Of a DNA stretch of 64,000 bases, positions 18,109 to 28,047 are shown in pieces. Source of the stretch: JBBQYA01 sp031412335 (GTDB lineage Bacteria; Bacteroidota; Bacteroidia; Sphingobacteriales; Sphingobacteriaceae). Position 1 is the first letter of the stretch; every line of letters begins with the position of its first letter. The position numbers and the translations under genes were made by a program. The stretch lies in the NCBI GenBank assembly GCA_031412335.1, contig JANOCT010000020.1, positions 15,559 through 79,558 of the forward strand, read 5' to 3'. Below the pieces are notes generated by a model. That model saw nothing but the letters and a program-made list of their open reading frames with translations, was not told where the DNA came from and did no database searches.

Positions 18109-18585
18109 ATGAAACTTATTAGCAATGAACCACTTTATTTAACATTTGGAAGACTCAGTAAGATTTACATCGAAGTATTATCCAAGAAACTAAACAATCT
18201 TGTCATTGAAAAAAATTTTTTTGTTATGCTACTAATTCATGAATATAACCAAAAGCTTTCTCAAAAAGATATTGCAGGTATGTTAAACATTGATAAATCA
18301 TCGATGGTTCGTATTACTGATTACTTATGCGAAAAAGGTTTTATTGAACGATCAATAAACAAATCAGATAGGAGAGCACATGTTCTGAAGCTTACTGAAA
18401 GTGGTTTAAACGCGATTCCTCAAATTCAAAAGTCTGTTTCAGAAACTAATTTATCTGCACTAACCGGAGTAAACCCGGCTGACCTTGACAATTTCTATAC
18501 CATTATGGAAACGATCTTTACCAATTTAGGAAAAATGCCTAGAGATCAATACTTTATGTCGTTTCAAAAAATAAAACAAAGCTGA
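18109..18585 (+). CDS. MarR family transcriptional regulator of the efflux operon
   Basis: This 158-residue protein has a winged-helix fold: the segment KLSQKDIAGMLNIDKSSMVRITDYLCEKGFIERS (about 50-85) is a MarR helix-turn-helix, followed by the wing DRRAHVLKLTESGL. It is the first gene of a rightward cluster with an RND adaptor (17 bp downstream), RND pump and outer-membrane channel, so it most likely controls that operon, with an effector relieving repression (inference from family). Upstream AT-rich DNA (18000-18100) has no clear palindrome that could be named as operator with confidence. Confidence 0.92.
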   Translation: MKLISNEPLYLTFGRLSKIYIEVLSKKLNNLVIEKNFFVMLLIHEYNQKLSQKDIAGMLNIDKSSMVRITDYLCEKGFIERSINKSDRRAHVLKLTESGLNAIPQIQKSVSETNLSALTGVNPADLDNFYTIMETIFTNLGKMPRDQYFMSFQKIKQS

Positions 18586-18601
18586 AAGAATTAAGATTTT
18601 A

Positions 18602-19696
18602 ATGAAAAAAAGTTATTTAATATACGGATTATTAGTTGTTGCATTTATTTGGTTAATCGTTTTCCGAATACAAAAAAATAAAGCAATAGATGGAGGAGGA
18701 AAAGCAAATGCTGCTATCAAAACTCAGCCTCCTTTGAATGTTCAAGCAAAAGTTGTTCAGTTTGAAAAGTTTGAAAATGAGCTTGAGTTAAGTGGAAGTA
18801 TCGAAGCAAATGAACAAATTGAGTTGCGAACAGAAGTTTCAGGAATTATTCGTTTAATAAATTTTGAAGAAGGTGCACGAGTTAGCAAAGGTCAGTTATT
18901 ACTTAAAATTGATGATAGAGAATTACAAGCTCAACTTTCTCAAGCTGGAACTAGGCAGCAATTAGCTTCACAAACTGAGCAGCGAGCATCTCAATTATTG
19001 AAAAAAGAGGCTATCAGTACCGAAGAGTATGAAGTGGCAAAAGCTGATTTTGAATCGTTAAAAGCACAAACCAATCTGGTAAAGGCGCAATTATCTAAAA
19101 CTAAAATTCTTGCTCCATTCTCTGGCAAAATCGGATTACGATCCGTTTCCATTGGTCAATTCATTGGTAGCGACCAGATCATTGCAAGTTTAGTAAACAC
19201 TGATCCAGTGAAAATTACATTTGCATTACCCGAAAAATATGCTCAGCAAGTAAAATTGAATTCAGAAATTTCATTTACGGTTTCAGGAAATTCTAAAGTT
19301 TTCATGGCCAAAGTTTATGCATTAGAACCAAGCATCAACACCAATACTCGAACCTTACAAATTAGAGCAAAAGCAGCAAACGGAGATGGAGCTTTGATTC
19401 CGGGCTTATTTGCCAAAGTAATATTACCCTTAGCCGCGATAGATAATGCTATTCTGATACCTTCTGAAGCGGTAATTCCTGTTCAGCGAGGAAAAAAAGT
19501 TTTCATCTTATCAAATGGTTTGGCCAAAGACGTGATGATAGAAACAGAAAGTAGAACAGACAAACAAGTTTTAGTAACTAATGGGCTGAAACCTGGCGAC
19601 ACTGTTTTGACTTCTGGAATCATGATGCTTAAAAAGGATACAAAAATTAAGGTTAACATTTCTGAAAACGCCAAAACGGGTAAGCCAAGCAAATAA
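18602..19696 (+). CDS. RND efflux periplasmic adaptor (membrane fusion protein)
   Basis: The protein of 364 residues has an N-terminal membrane anchor (YLIYGLLVVAFIWLIVF), a barrel-sandwich lipoyl half (ELRTEVSGIIRLINFEEGARV then KILAPFSGKIGLRSVSIGQ), a helical hairpin between them (about 115-165), a beta-barrel domain (DPVKITFALPEKYAQQV) and a membrane-proximal domain near the C-terminus (VLVTNGLKPGDTVLTSGI). The order is that of AcrA/MexA-type adaptors. It bridges the pump encoded 14 bp downstream to the outer-membrane channel. Substrate cannot be told from sequence. Confidence 0.94.
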   Translation: MKKSYLIYGLLVVAFIWLIVFRIQKNKAIDGGGKANAAIKTQPPLNVQAKVVQFEKFENELELSGSIEANEQIELRTEVSGIIRLINFEEGARVSKGQLLLKIDDRELQAQLSQAGTRQQLASQTEQRASQLLKKEAISTEEYEVAKADFESLKAQTNLVKAQLSKTKILAPFSGKIGLRSVSIGQFIGSDQIIASLVNTDPVKITFALPEKYAQQVKLNSEISFTVSGNSKVFMAKVYALEPSINTNTRTLQIRAKAANGDGALIPGLFAKVILPLAAIDNAILIPSEAVIPVQRGKKVFILSNGLAKDVMIETESRTDKQVLVTNGLKPGDTVLTSGIMMLKKDTKIKVNISENAKTGKPSK

Positions 19697-19710
19697 TTTT
19701 TTTTAATACA

Positions 19711-22700
19711 ATGAGTTTATCAACAACGAGTATAAAAAGACCAGTGCTTACCATAGTGCTAAATCTCTTGCTCATATTATTTGGAGTAATTGGCTATACA
19801 TTTTTAGGCATTCGTGAATATCCATCCATTGATCCTCCAATAGTTTCCATTAGAACGAGTTATTCTGGTGCCAATTCTGATATTATTGAATCACAAATAA
19901 CTGAACCGCTTGAAAAATCGCTAAATTCTATTGATGGAATTCGAAATATTTCATCATCAAGTAATCAGGGTTCCAGTGTTATTAATGTTGAATTTAATTT
20001 GGATAAAAATCTGGAAGAAGCAGCCAACGATATTCGTGATAAAGTTTCACAAGCAGCCAGAGAGTTGCCTCAAGATATTGATGCTGCCCCGGTAGTTTCC
20101 AAAGCTGATGCAGATTCGCAACCGATCGAAATTTTTACTTTAAAAAGCGATAAAAGAAGTCCTCTTGAATTAAGTGATTTTGCTGAAAATGTAATATCGC
20201 AACGACTACAAACTGTGCCAGGAGTTAGTGCAATTCAAATTTACGGTCAAAAAAGATATGCCATGCGTTTGTGGATCGATCCATCAAAACTTGCTTCATA
20301 TGGCCTCACTCCTCTTGATGTTCGTAATGCATTATTGGCTGGAAATGTAGAATTACCTTCAGGAAAAATTTCTGGAGCAAATACAGAATTAACGGTAAAA
20401 ACAGTAGGAAATTTAACTTCCGAAAATGATTTTAATGAACTAATAATTAAAACTGAAGGCGACAAAACCGTTCGTTTTAAAGATGTAGGAACTGCCAGTA
20501 TAGATGCTGAAAATTTGGAAACCCGTTTACGAGAATCAGGTGTTTCTATGGTTGGACTGGCAGTGATACCACAACCAGGTACCAATTATCTGGAAATTGC
20601 AGATTTAGTTAAAGAACGATATGAGCAAATCGTAAAAGAATTACCAACTGATATTAAATTTGAGTCAGCAATTGATAATACTTTGTTTATCAGACAGTCT
20701 GTAACGGAAGTTGCGGAAACAATTTTGATTGCGCTGGTGCTGGTAATTTTAATTATCTATTTGTTTTTCCGCGATTGGGGTATAGCTTTTAGGCCATTGA
20801 TAGATATTCCAGTATCGTTAATAGCTACCTTTTTCATTATGTATTTATTTGGATTTTCTATCAATGTACTTACCCTTTTGGCAATAGTACTAGCCACAGG
20901 TTTAGTAGTTGATGATGGAATTGTAGTAACAGAAAATATTTATAAAAAAGTAGAAGAAGGCATGTCGCCTGTTGAGGCTGCTATAAAAGGATCTAATGAA
21001 ATATTTGTTGCTGTAATTTCTATTTCAATAACATTGGCTGCAGTTTTTCTTCCTATTCTATTTTTAGAAGGCTTTGTAGGGAGGTTATTTAGGGAGTTTG
21101 GTGTAGTAATCGGTTCGGCGGTTTTGATTTCTGCTTTTGTTTCGCTTACACTTACACCCATGCTTAATGCATATTTAATGAAAGGTGGAAAGCAAAAAAA
21201 ATCAAAATTCTATACTGCTACTGAACCTTATTTTGTTAAATTAAATGAAGGATATCGAAACACGTTAGAATCCTTTTTAAAATTCAGATGGCTTAGTTTT
21301 CCTGTAATTTTAATTTGCTTTGGATTAATCGCACTTTTTTGGGTTACACTAAAAAAGGAAACTGCTCCATATGACGATCGTAATTTTCTTCTATTGCAAG
21401 TAACCGCTCCAGAAGGATCTTCTTATGATTATACCGACCGATTTATGTTGGAATTAGCGCAATTAATAAACGATTCAATTCCAGAAAAAAATGTAAATCT
21501 GGTGGTTACAGCTCCTGGTTTTACCGGAAGTGGAGCCGTAAATACTGGTTTTATGAGGTTAGGTTTAGGTGAATCAACAAAAAGAAATCGATCGCAAAAA
21601 GAAATAGCAGAAAAACTGACTAAGCTAAGTAAGAAATATAATGGAGCACGAACTTTTGTAACTGAGCAACCTACTATTTCGGTAAATAGACGCGGGGGCT
21701 TACCTGTTCAATACATTATTCAAGCACCTAATTTTCAAAAACTTCAAGAAAAAATTCCATTATTTATGGAAAAAGCATCGGCAGATCCAACTTTTAGTAA
21801 TGTGGATGTAAATTTGAAATTTAATAAACCTGAAATAAATATTACCATTGATAGAGATAAGGCACAAAGTTTAGGAGTGTCTGTTTTAGATGTTGCTCAA
21901 ACTTTGCAACTTGCATTAAGCGGCCAACGTTTTGCCTATTTTATTATGAATGGAAGGCAATATCAGGTAATTGGGCAGTATGAAATACAAAACCGAGACG
22001 ACCCTTTTGATTTAACCAATACATATGTTCGGAGCAAAACAGGTGAATTAATTCAATTGGATAATTTAGTGGAAACAAAGGAAATTAGCAGTCCTCCTCA
22101 ATTATTTCATAATAATCGTTTTATGTCTGCAACTGTTTCCGCCGTACTTGCACCAGGCAAAACAATGGGCGAAGGAATAGATGCTATGGATAACGTTTCT
22201 GCGGCTGTATTAGATGATAGTTTTACCACCGATTTAGGAGGTGAATCAAGGGATTTTAAGGAAAGTGGATCTAATACTTTATTTGCTTTTGGATTGGCTA
22301 TTTTATTGGTCTATTTAATTCTTGCTGCACAATTCGAAAGTTTTCTTGATCCCTTAATCATTATACTAACCGTGCCTATGGCAGTTGCGGGTGCATTTTT
22401 ATCACTTTGGTTATTTGGGCAAACCTGGAATATTTTTAGCCAAATTGGTACTATTATGCTCATTGGGCTCGTCACGAAAAATGGAATTCTGATAGTTGAA
22501 TTTGCGAATCAATTGAAAGAACAAGGTAAAAATGTACAAGATGCAATTAGAGAAGCAGCTGAGTCGAGGTTGAGACCAATTTTGATGACAAGTATGGCAA
22601 TTGCATTAGGCGCACTTCCGATTGCATTGGCTTTAGGTGCATCAGCAAAAAGCAGAATGGGAATGGGTATTGTAATTGTTGGTGGAACGATTTTCTCACT

Positions 22701-22824
22701 CATTCTGACACTTTATATTATTCCATCTATCTATTCTTTATGGTCTAAAGAGCATAAAGTAAGTGAAGCAGATGAAGTAATTCGCAAAAATTTGAATGAA
22801 AAAATGATTACAGGACAGGCATAA
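19711..22824 (+). CDS. RND multidrug-type efflux pump, inner-membrane permease (HAE1 family)
   Basis: At 1037 residues it has the full length of AcrB-like pumps. It starts with TM1 (RPVLTIVLNLLLILFGVIGY) and has two large periplasmic loops and 12 predicted membrane spans. The proton-relay residues are visible: Asp401-Asp402 in TGLVVDDGIVV (TM4) and Lys923 in GLVTKNGILIVEFAN (TM10). The paired aspartates place it in the HAE1 drug/solvent class rather than the heavy-metal class. It lies between adaptor and outer-membrane channel genes in an operon headed by a MarR regulator, so it should export toxic organic compounds or an endogenous metabolite across both membranes. Confidence 0.95.
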   Translation: MSLSTTSIKRPVLTIVLNLLLILFGVIGYTFLGIREYPSIDPPIVSIRTSYSGANSDIIESQITEPLEKSLNSIDGIRNISSSSNQGSSVINVEFNLDKNLEEAANDIRDKVSQAARELPQDIDAAPVVSKADADSQPIEIFTLKSDKRSPLELSDFAENVISQRLQTVPGVSAIQIYGQKRYAMRLWIDPSKLASYGLTPLDVRNALLAGNVELPSGKISGANTELTVKTVGNLTSENDFNELIIKTEGDKTVRFKDVGTASIDAENLETRLRESGVSMVGLAVIPQPGTNYLEIADLVKERYEQIVKELPTDIKFESAIDNTLFIRQSVTEVAETILIALVLVILIIYLFFRDWGIAFRPLIDIPVSLIATFFIMYLFGFSINVLTLLAIVLATGLVVDDGIVVTENIYKKVEEGMSPVEAAIKGSNEIFVAVISISITLAAVFLPILFLEGFVGRLFREFGVVIGSAVLISAFVSLTLTPMLNAYLMKGGKQKKSKFYTATEPYFVKLNEGYRNTLESFLKFRWLSFPVILICFGLIALFWVTLKKETAPYDDRNFLLLQVTAPEGSSYDYTDRFMLELAQLINDSIPEKNVNLVVTAPGFTGSGAVNTGFMRLGLGESTKRNRSQKEIAEKLTKLSKKYNGARTFVTEQPTISVNRRGGLPVQYIIQAPNFQKLQEKIPLFMEKASADPTFSNVDVNLKFNKPEINITIDRDKAQSLGVSVLDVAQTLQLALSGQRFAYFIMNGRQYQVIGQYEIQNRDDPFDLTNTYVRSKTGELIQLDNLVETKEISSPPQLFHNNRFMSATVSAVLAPGKTMGEGIDAMDNVSAAVLDDSFTTDLGGESRDFKESGSNTLFAFGLAILLVYLILAAQFESFLDPLIIILTVPMAVAGAFLSLWLFGQTWNIFSQIGTIMLIGLVTKNGILIVEFANQLKEQGKNVQDAIREAAESRLRPILMTSMAIALGALPIALALGASAKSRMGMGIVIVGGTIFSLILTLYIIPSIYSLWSKEHKVSEADEVIRKNLNEKMITGQA

Positions 22825-22830
22825 ATTAAC

Positions 22831-24162
22831 ATGATATTGAAAATAAAATTAGTTTTAACTTTTAGCTTATTTGCTATGATGGCAAATGCTTTTGCTCAAC
22901 CGATATTAACCCTAAATGAAGCGATCAAAATAGGATTAGAAAATAATTATTCATTAAAAATCAGCAAAAACGATTTGTCTATAGCAGAAAATAATGTGAG
23001 TCTTGCAAATGCTGGAATACTACCAAGAGTTGATTTTAATGTTACCGATAACAATTCTATTACTAATACTGAGCAGGAATTGTCAAATGGTATTACTCAA
23101 AAAAGCGCGAATGCAAATAATACGAATCTAGCTTACGGACCAGTGTTAAGTTGGAGAATTTTTGATGGTTTTGGCATGTTTGCCAGGTACGACCAATTAG
23201 AAGAACTAAAAAAAATAGGTGAGCAAAATTTAAATCTGACGATACAGAATACCATTGCACAAATTTCAACAGTTTATTTTGATTTGGTTCAACAAAAAAA
23301 ACAAATGGAAGCCTTGAAAAGTGCAATCGAAATTTCTTCAATTCGCTTAAGAAATTCTCAAAGCAGGTTTGAAATAGGAAAAGCCGCTAAGTTGGAGGTT
23401 TTGGCTGCAAAAGTTGATTTGAATACGGATACAACTAATTTGCTTCGACAACAAAATTTGTTTGCCAACACCAAAATTCAATTGAACGAACTTATTGCAC
23501 GAGAATCAATAATTGATTTTGAAGTATTAGATACTATTATTAACAATAAAATTTTCGAGTACGCTGATTTGGAAACTAAAATTAGCAATCAAAACCCTGA
23601 AATTCAGTCGGCTATTTATGCAGAGATGGTAGCTAATTTTAATAGAAAACAAGTTCGAGCTTTGCGGTATCCTCAAGTATCTGTCAGCACTGGCTACAAT
23701 TTTAGTCGTTCAACATCCGATTTGGGTTTTGCCAGAAGTTCTCAAAATCGGGGTTTAAACTATGGTTTTACGGCTTCTATTCCATTATTTAATGGTTTAC
23801 TTCAAAAAAGAAATGAACAAAATGCAACTATCTCAATAGAGAGTGCCAGATTTCAAAAAGAAGAAATTACCTTAAATATAACCTCAAGACTTAGAAGTGA
23901 ATATCAAACATATTTAACCAACGAGCGATTAACTACTTTAGAAAAAAGAAATGTAGAAATAGCCAAACAAAACCTTCAAGTGAGTTTTGATAAATTTTCT
24001 TTAGGCAGCGTTGCTCCGTTAGAATTAAGAGAAGCTCAACGAAATTTTATTGATGCGAACACCCGTTTCAGTTTAGCTCAATTCGATTTAAAAATAAATG
24101 AAATCAATTTATTGCAATTATCTGGTCAGTTATTAACAGAAACATCTGAATTGAAACAATAA
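22831..24162 (+). CDS. TolC-family outer-membrane efflux channel
   Basis: The 443-residue protein has a signal peptide ending near ANAFAQ and two long alpha-helical outer-membrane-efflux repeats (about 25-215 and 235-440), with the typical LNEAIKIGLENNYSLKIS and the second-repeat motif FSLGSVAPLELREAQRNF. It is the last gene of the MarR-adaptor-pump-channel operon, with only 6 bp after the pump. It completes a tripartite exporter. Its stop is 1 bp from the stop of the convergent lipoprotein gene, so the operon ends here. Confidence 0.94.
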   Translation: MILKIKLVLTFSLFAMMANAFAQPILTLNEAIKIGLENNYSLKISKNDLSIAENNVSLANAGILPRVDFNVTDNNSITNTEQELSNGITQKSANANNTNLAYGPVLSWRIFDGFGMFARYDQLEELKKIGEQNLNLTIQNTIAQISTVYFDLVQQKKQMEALKSAIEISSIRLRNSQSRFEIGKAAKLEVLAAKVDLNTDTTNLLRQQNLFANTKIQLNELIARESIIDFEVLDTIINNKIFEYADLETKISNQNPEIQSAIYAEMVANFNRKQVRALRYPQVSVSTGYNFSRSTSDLGFARSSQNRGLNYGFTASIPLFNGLLQKRNEQNATISIESARFQKEEITLNITSRLRSEYQTYLTNERLTTLEKRNVEIAKQNLQVSFDKFSLGSVAPLELREAQRNFIDANTRFSLAQFDLKINEINLLQLSGQLLTETSELKQ

Positions 24163-24163
24163 A

Positions 24164-24655
24164 TTAGGCTGAAATACCTTCAGGTTCCGAATTTTCCTCA
24201 TCTTCAGAAACAACTGAATCGGTCATCCAGCAATCTTGAAAGTCATTATCTTTCTGTTTGCTCAATACAAAAATAAAAACTGCATCTTCCCATTTACGGT
24301 TTTTAATGGTGACCCTAAAATGGGCCATATCATCTTCAACAAAAATCTTTTCAATAATGTAATCATCTGCGTTCAGCAATCCTGAATATTTATCAGCATT
24401 CATCATTGCTACAAAATGATCTTCAGGCCCTGTATAATCTTGATTTGCTGGTGATGCAAACCGAAAAGCTTGCCTGATGCCTTGATGGTCATCTAATTCC
24501 GTATTATTTTTAAATGCTTCAAGTTGAATTTTCACTACTTCTTCTGCAGAAAAACTTAGAGAAGGAACTAAACCGCCAAGAGAATTTTGATTTTGATTGC
24601 AGGATAAAAATAAACCAATGAAAAATAAAGAAATTAAACTTTTGAAATAAAACAT
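24164..24655 (-). CDS. DUF4864-like lipoprotein
   Basis: The longest frame begins at 24694, but starting at Met14 (24655) gives a well-formed lipoprotein signal (FYFKSLISLFFIGLFLSC) with the lipobox Cys at position 19, so I chose that start. The mature domain contains VVKIQLEAFKNNTELDD, GIRQAFRFASPANQDYTGP and a C-terminal CWMTDSV segment, a pattern I associate with DUF4864, a small alpha/beta family related in shape to NTF2-like folds. The C-terminus is acidic. It faces the efflux operon tail-to-tail. The biochemical role is unknown. Confidence 0.7.
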   Translation of the reverse strand: MFYFKSLISLFFIGLFLSCNQNQNSLGGLVPSLSFSAEEVVKIQLEAFKNNTELDDHQGIRQAFRFASPANQDYTGPEDHFVAMMNADKYSGLLNADDYIIEKIFVEDDMAHFRVTIKNRKWEDAVFIFVLSKQKDNDFQDCWMTDSVVSEDEENSEPEGISA

Positions 24656-24802
24656 AAAGGAATGATTAAATATAAAATTAACTGTTTTGAACATTTACGA
24701 AATTTTGCGAGAGAGATTTTTGTTTAAAACAATTATTATCTAAAATGTATTTACAATCTGCATTAAAAAGTGCACCTTCCGAAACCATACTAATCTAAAA
24801 AA

Positions 24803-25441
24803 ATGCAAAAAATTAAAGTTGTACTTGTTGACGACCATCAGATGTTACTTGATGGAATTAAGGCATTACTGATTTTCGAAAAGGAGTTTGATATTGTTGC
24901 AGAACTAACTAATGGGGAAGATGTTTTAGAAATTTTGCGAAATAATAAAATTGACATTGTTATTACCGATATAAATATGCCGGGGATGGATGGTTTGACT
25001 TTGACCAAAAAAATAAAAGAAGAATTTCCGTCGATAAAAATTTTGGCCTTAAGCATGTTTGGCGAATATCATACCATCACCGAAATGATTAATGCTGGAG
25101 TTTCTGGCTATGTTTTGAAGAATACCGGGAAACAAGAACTAATATTTGCTTTGCAAAGAATTGCAGCAGGAAATTTATTTTTCAGTGATGAGATCACGAT
25201 GAAATTACAAAAAGGACCTAATAAGTTGCCAGATTCAACTAATGTACTAACCAGTCGCGAAAAAGAAATCCTTAAACTTATTACCAAAGAATTTAATAAT
25301 GAGAAAATCGCTGAAACGTTATTTATAAGTGAACGAACGGTAGAAACTCATCGAAAAAATATTTTCAGAAAAACAAATACAAAAAGCATTGTTGGTCTAA
25401 TAAAATATGCTTTTGAAAAAGGAATGGTTGAAAAAAGTTAA
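24803..25441 (+). CDS. NarL/LuxR-type response regulator
   Basis: This protein of 212 residues has an N-terminal receiver (acidic DD at 10-11, phospho-acceptor Asp56 in ITDINMPGMDG, Lys in YVLKNTG) and a C-terminal LuxR helix-turn-helix (LTSREKEILKLI, then IAETLFISERTVETHRKNIF). It closely resembles the regulator at 34260-34952 in layout, and both belong to the DesR/LiaR-like group. No kinase gene adjoins it; its kinase must be elsewhere, or it may share the kinase at 33501-34253. A bidirectional terminator overlaps its stop codon. Confidence 0.92.
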   Translation: MQKIKVVLVDDHQMLLDGIKALLIFEKEFDIVAELTNGEDVLEILRNNKIDIVITDINMPGMDGLTLTKKIKEEFPSIKILALSMFGEYHTITEMINAGVSGYVLKNTGKQELIFALQRIAAGNLFFSDEITMKLQKGPNKLPDSTNVLTSREKEILKLITKEFNNEKIAETLFISERTVETHRKNIFRKTNTKSIVGLIKYAFEKGMVEKS

Positions 25442-25461
25442 TTAACTACCATTCCTTTTTT
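25421..25461. terminator. Bidirectional terminator between convergent genes
   Basis: GGAATGGT (25421-25428) pairs with ACCATTCC (25448-25455). A run of T follows on the plus strand (25456-25461) and a run of A precedes (25416-25420), which reads as T on the minus strand. The stem overlaps the end of the regulator coding region and serves both it and the amylase gene. Confidence 0.8.
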
Positions 25462-25472
25462 GCAGATTTAAT

Positions 25473-27845
25473 TTATCTCGCTAAAACCATTTTATGCGTT
25501 CGTACAAAATCTTCAGTACTTAGTTTTACCACATAAATTCCTTGAGGTAATTGGCTACTTCCAAATTCTATTTCATGAGTTCCAACTTCCTGTTGCTTTT
25601 GCTCAATAATTTTTACCAGTTTACCATCTAAAGAATATACTGCAAGCGTAGTGAAACTTCTTTTTGCTAAAGTAAATGAGATTGTTGTTTGATCAGAAAA
25701 AGGATCAGGATAATTGACCAAAGCGGATGAATTTACATTTAAATCATTTGGTATTGCAGAAGCAACACTTACCGTGGTATTTGCCAATGTTGGTGCAGTA
25801 TAATTTACTTTAACGTAAGCATTTTGTTTTGGGAATGTTGCAGTTGTGTGTCTTAATTTAATGGTATAATAACCCGTGGAAGGTGCATTATACGTTAATG
25901 TTGTATTTCCTACACCTGAAATTGTTGCCACACTTGCATTCGATGAATTATATATTCTAACAGTTGTATTGCTGCTTGCATTTACAGGATAAACATTGAC
26001 AGTTATTAATTTCCCAGATTCTGAAAAAACTTTTCCAACAATGCGTTCAGTGATAGAATTTGCTGGTAATGAACCACCTTGTTTAAGAGATAAAGTTGCA
26101 TTGTCTCCTAAATCATCAGCCATTTCCCATTCCTGAGTTGTGCTTCTTTGAGCTGGAGCAAACCCACCAGATACGCCAGCTTTACCCCAAATAGTATATC
26201 CTCTTCGAATATTACTTCCATCACACGGTGGTACAAAAATCGTAACTCTACCGTTTCCATCTGTATAAATATCGTTGCTGTTTGCACCAGAATAATCATG
26301 CAATTGTACATTAGGGCCAAAATCTGTTTGGATATTTGCGTTCTGCCAAGTATTGTAACTATCGTTTACACCAATTATGGCATAGCTGTTTTCTGGACCT
26401 ACATTGTAACCTCTTTCAATAATTAACAAATCAGGATTCTGTGAACGCACTTTATAAGACCCTTTTTTGAAATTCAACTTTTGATGACACCAGATTATAT
26501 TTGCAATATCATCACGAACTGGAAGATCTACTAAACTTTTTGGGGTATGAGTAAAACGCTTTCCTGTATTTCCAACGTTAAATAAGTCTTCGAAAAAAAC
26601 TTGTGGAGAACCATCAACTGCAAACGCTACAGCATAGCAAAGTGCTAAACGTGCATCAAATGGTTCAATATGACCACCTCCCAATTCATTACCTGAATTC
26701 CAACCGATATAATTTCCAGATGCATCAACTTGCGGTCTGAATGTATCATGGTTATTGACAAATGGAACCGTACGATATCTATTATTTTGTTGTTTACCTG
26801 GTAAACTTCCTAAATCATAATTACCATTAGAAGAAGTGACATTTTTAAGTTCACTTCTTAAACCAAAATCAAACGTACCAACCATATCTTCTGAACCACC
26901 ATTGCTTGTTTTCACATTATTGATCCAGGTATCTAACTCATTTCCACCGCCTACGTATTCGCCAACTGCATATAAATTTGCTCCACCATTTGCCCAACTT
27001 GCATTATACTTTGCATTATATAATACGTCTTGCAAAGCGTAATAAGGATAATTTTTTGCTGCATCAAATCTAAAACCATCTGCACCAGTTTGTTTTTTAT
27101 ACCAAATAAGCCAATCACGTGCACCATTTCGCATGTGGTTACTTACCTGAATTGGGTTGTAAGTAGCATTCGTACTTTGCCCAAAAGCACTTGATTCAAA
27201 ACTAACATCTGGACCAAATAGAACTGCATCCCAGTCACCTGTATTAAAAAAATTGATGCCGGGATTTGGATAAAAGTTTTGATAATTTTTCGGCCAACGA
27301 CCATTTCTAGCTAAATAATTTGCACTTGTTTCGCTGCTCGCAGGTTTGGTGAAAGAAACATACCTGAAGTTTTTATACCCACTATTGGTTGCTGAAGAAA
27401 GACTATTAAAATCTTGTCCACCAGCACCATTTCTTGATCCAGCATCGCTCAAGTGATTTAAAACAATATCATGAATCACATCAATTCCATTGGCATGCAT
27501 TACAGCAGTCATTCTAAGCATTTCATCTTTATTGCCTGCTCGAGTTTTAGTACTCCCTTTTTGATATTTATCACCTAAATCATAGTGATCAAAAGGACCA
27601 TAACCGTTACTATTAGTTCCAGCATTTTTTATTGCAGGAGGAATCCAAACACCATCAATTCCGATATCTTTTAATCTTGGAGCTAGATCAGAAAGGTAAT
27701 TATTCCAACCAGCTGGGTAGTTGTTATTATAATAATCCCACCAAAAACCTTGCAAAACAACTTTTCCGTTCCAAGGGTTTTGGGCATAAGAAAAGCCTGT
27801 GCCGATAATAAAAGAGACAAAAATAAGCGTAAATAATTTTTTCAT
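25473..27845 (-). CDS. Secreted alpha-amylase (GH13) with type IX sorting domain
   Basis: I place the start at ATG 27845 (Met16 of the longest frame), which gives a normal signal peptide (KKLFTLIFVSFIIGTGFSYA then Q). The catalytic GH13 barrel includes DVIHDIVLNH, the nucleophile Asp in GFRFDAAKN, the acid/base Glu in YAVGEYVGGG and the third acid in FVNNHDTFRP. A C-terminal amylase beta domain and a second beta-sandwich (about 600-690) follow, then a type IX secretion domain from NYPDPFSDQTTISF to the terminal KMVLAR. The enzyme should cut internal alpha-1,4 bonds of starch or glycogen at the cell surface. The phosphohexomutase gene is divergent from it. The second GH13 gene at 54249-56141 lacks the sorting domain. 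Confidence 0.93.
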   Translation of the reverse strand: MKKLFTLIFVSFIIGTGFSYAQNPWNGKVVLQGFWWDYYNNNYPAGWNNYLSDLAPRLKDIGIDGVWIPPAIKNAGTNSNGYGPFDHYDLGDKYQKGSTKTRAGNKDEMLRMTAVMHANGIDVIHDIVLNHLSDAGSRNGAGGQDFNSLSSATNSGYKNFRYVSFTKPASSETSANYLARNGRWPKNYQNFYPNPGINFFNTGDWDAVLFGPDVSFESSAFGQSTNATYNPIQVSNHMRNGARDWLIWYKKQTGADGFRFDAAKNYPYYALQDVLYNAKYNASWANGGANLYAVGEYVGGGNELDTWINNVKTSNGGSEDMVGTFDFGLRSELKNVTSSNGNYDLGSLPGKQQNNRYRTVPFVNNHDTFRPQVDASGNYIGWNSGNELGGGHIEPFDARLALCYAVAFAVDGSPQVFFEDLFNVGNTGKRFTHTPKSLVDLPVRDDIANIIWCHQKLNFKKGSYKVRSQNPDLLIIERGYNVGPENSYAIIGVNDSYNTWQNANIQTDFGPNVQLHDYSGANSNDIYTDGNGRVTIFVPPCDGSNIRRGYTIWGKAGVSGGFAPAQRSTTQEWEMADDLGDNATLSLKQGGSLPANSITERIVGKVFSESGKLITVNVYPVNASSNTTVRIYNSSNASVATISGVGNTTLTYNAPSTGYYTIKLRHTTATFPKQNAYVKVNYTAPTLANTTVSVASAIPNDLNVNSSALVNYPDPFSDQTTISFTLAKRSFTTLAVYSLDGKLVKIIEQKQQEVGTHEIEFGSSQLPQGIYVVKLSTEDFVRTHKMVLAR

Positions 27846-27960
27846 ACGGTAATTGAGTAAGAGTGCAATACAAAAATTTATAAAAGGCAATTTAGGGAGA
27901 ATATTTGAAATTCAATGAATTTGCAAAAATGATACAAAAACCAATATTCCAACGTAAGAA

Positions 27961-28042
27961 TTTATAGGTTTGTTGATCGGTAATTATTTATTTTTAGCCT
28001 TTTAATTAAATAAATCACAAAACCTAAACCTAAACCTATAAA
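27961..28042 (+). promoter_or_regulatory. 11-bp inverted repeat flanking the phosphohexomutase leader
   Basis: TTTATAGGTTT (27961-27971) and AAACCTATAAA (28032-28042) are perfect inverse copies 60 bp apart; the right copy ends 5 bp before the ATG at 28048. Inside it the word CCTAAA is repeated (ACCTAAACCTAAACCTA). Pairing would close a long-range stem over the start region; alternatively it may be two operator half-sites in the divergent amylase/pgm promoter region. Confidence 0.4.
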
Positions 28043-28047
28043 TTTTT

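Noticed and set aside
24656..24694. Longer N-terminus of the DUF4864-like lipoprotein
   Set aside because: Met14 gives a proper lipoprotein signal; the extra 13 residues would block it.
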